A stretch of DNA of 5,229 nucleotides from Anaerolineales bacterium (lineage in GTDB: Bacteria > Chloroflexota > Anaerolineae > Promineifilales > Promineifilaceae): positions 1 to 5,229 of the forward strand of contig JAGQGA010000066.1 of NCBI GenBank assembly GCA_020432595.1. The letters run 5' to 3'. The translations under genes and the position numbers were made by a program. Shown here one piece after another: positions 4,720 through 5,229 of the stretch (positions are counted from its first letter, which is position 1; each line of letters begins with the position of its first letter). Below the pieces are notes generated by a model that ran no database searches, was not told the origin of the DNA, and was given only the letters and a program-made list of their open reading frames with translations.

Positions 4720-5229
4720 ATGATGAAGAAATTGCGTTATTGGTTAGTTCTTATTTGTTTATGGTTCTTTTTTCTCTACAACATCGAGCGTTTAGGTGAA
4801 CCGATTAATATAGCTTCATTTGTCTATGTCTATGCAATTATTTGCACAGTAACGGTTATCCTGGTGCGCCCTTTGTGGCGAACCCCACTCTACTGGTCAT
4901 TTACCATGTCCATGCCCCCCTTTTTCATTTTGAAAATCTTGCTCAATTATGAAATTGGTGGCTCCAACTTGCCCATCACCGTCACCGAAATTTGCGCCAT
5001 TGGTTTAAGCATCATTTTGGCTGGGCAAATGACCCGCCGCTTGGAAGAACTACAGGACGCTGTGACCAGCCTGACGTTAGGGCACCTAAAGCAAGATACG
5101 CAACCGTTTGAGGATGGGCAGGGGCAAATTTACCGTGAGGTTCGTCGCGCCCGCCAATACAAACGGCCGGTTTCTCTTCTTTCAATTGTTCCCACCGAGG
5201 AGACAAAACAGATGCAGCTCAATCGCTTT
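4720..5229 (+). CDS. Multi-span membrane protein with a degenerate GGDEF-like cytoplasmic start (3'-truncated)
   Basis: The frame is open for 170 codons from tandem ATG codons (4720, 4723) to the window end. AAAGAG at 4706-4711 is a fair ribosome binding site for the first. Four hydrophobic segments lie at about residues 7-22, 31-49, 57-76 and 86-103, with the N-terminal MMKKLR on the likely cytoplasmic side. Next comes an amphipathic, possibly coiled-coil stretch (QMTRRLEELQDAVTSL, 103-118). After that, YREVRRARQYKRPVSLLSIVP (138-158) strongly recalls the first helix and strand of GGDEF-type nucleotide-cyclase folds (usually RARRY-x-RPLSLL-x-x-D). Where an active cyclase would carry the first metal-binding Asp after the strand, this one has PTEE, so a catalytically dead, related domain is more likely. 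The gene lies 159 bases after the sugar phosphotransferase and probably belongs to the same glycan locus, perhaps as a membrane regulator; that is inference. The first 100 bases are distinctly AT-rich. Confidence 0.75.
   Translation, partial: MMKKLRYWLVLICLWFFFLYNIERLGEPINIASFVYVYAIICTVTVILVRPLWRTPLYWSFTMSMPPFFILKILLNYEIGGSNLPITVTEICAIGLSIILAGQMTRRLEELQDAVTSLTLGHLKQDTQPFEDGQGQIYREVRRARQYKRPVSLLSIVPTEETKQMQLNRF

Noticed and set aside
5012..5206. Opposite-strand 64-codon frame near the window end
   Set aside because: It overlaps the open membrane protein frame, which has hydrophobic segments, a ribosome binding site and a recognisable motif.

Overview
The window (5,229 bases, moderately GC-rich, falling toward AT-rich near the 3' end) looks bacterial. 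The best guess is a member of the Chloroflexota (Anaerolineae/Ardenticatenia-like). That guess rests on the style of the proteins (a membrane-anchored propeller on a Pro/Thr linker, a short-form sugar phosphotransferase followed by a multi-span membrane protein) and on a highly repeated 10-base palindrome, AACGGCCGTT. It is inference, not proof.

Layout: (1) 2-592 (+), the 3' end of a gene whose helical C-terminal part weakly resembles the second domain of nucleotidyltransferases; it is followed by a likely intrinsic terminator at 620-640. (2) 714-1697 (+), a class II fructose-1,6-bisphosphatase (GlpX) family protein whose fold motifs are clear but whose metal site looks altered. (3) 1654-2154 (-), a four-helix membrane protein of unknown function, whose end overlaps the end of the GlpX-like gene by 44 bases. 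(4) 2289-3746 (+), a membrane-anchored PD40/WD40-like beta-propeller, divergent from (3); both genes of this pair have an identical extended -10 element, TGCTACAAT, 6-7 bases before the ATG, which predicts leaderless mRNAs. (5) 3916-4560 (+), a polyprenyl-phosphate sugar phosphotransferase with a potentially structured leader. (6) 4720-5229 (+), a membrane protein running off the window, preceded by a 10-bp inverted repeat.

Genes (5) and (6) look like the beginning of an exopolysaccharide/glycan assembly locus. The sugar phosphotransferase would load the first sugar phosphate onto the lipid carrier; the role of the second gene is unknown. Genes (1)-(4) show no obvious common pathway with it. 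There is no rRNA, tRNA, CRISPR array, transposase or gene-free stretch longer than 300 bases.

The most unusual signals are: eight perfect copies of AACGGCCGTT used in all three reading frames; the GlpX-like protein with substituted metal ligands; the paired leaderless promoters; and shared or structured elements in the two leaders of the glycan genes. All computations here were done by eye.
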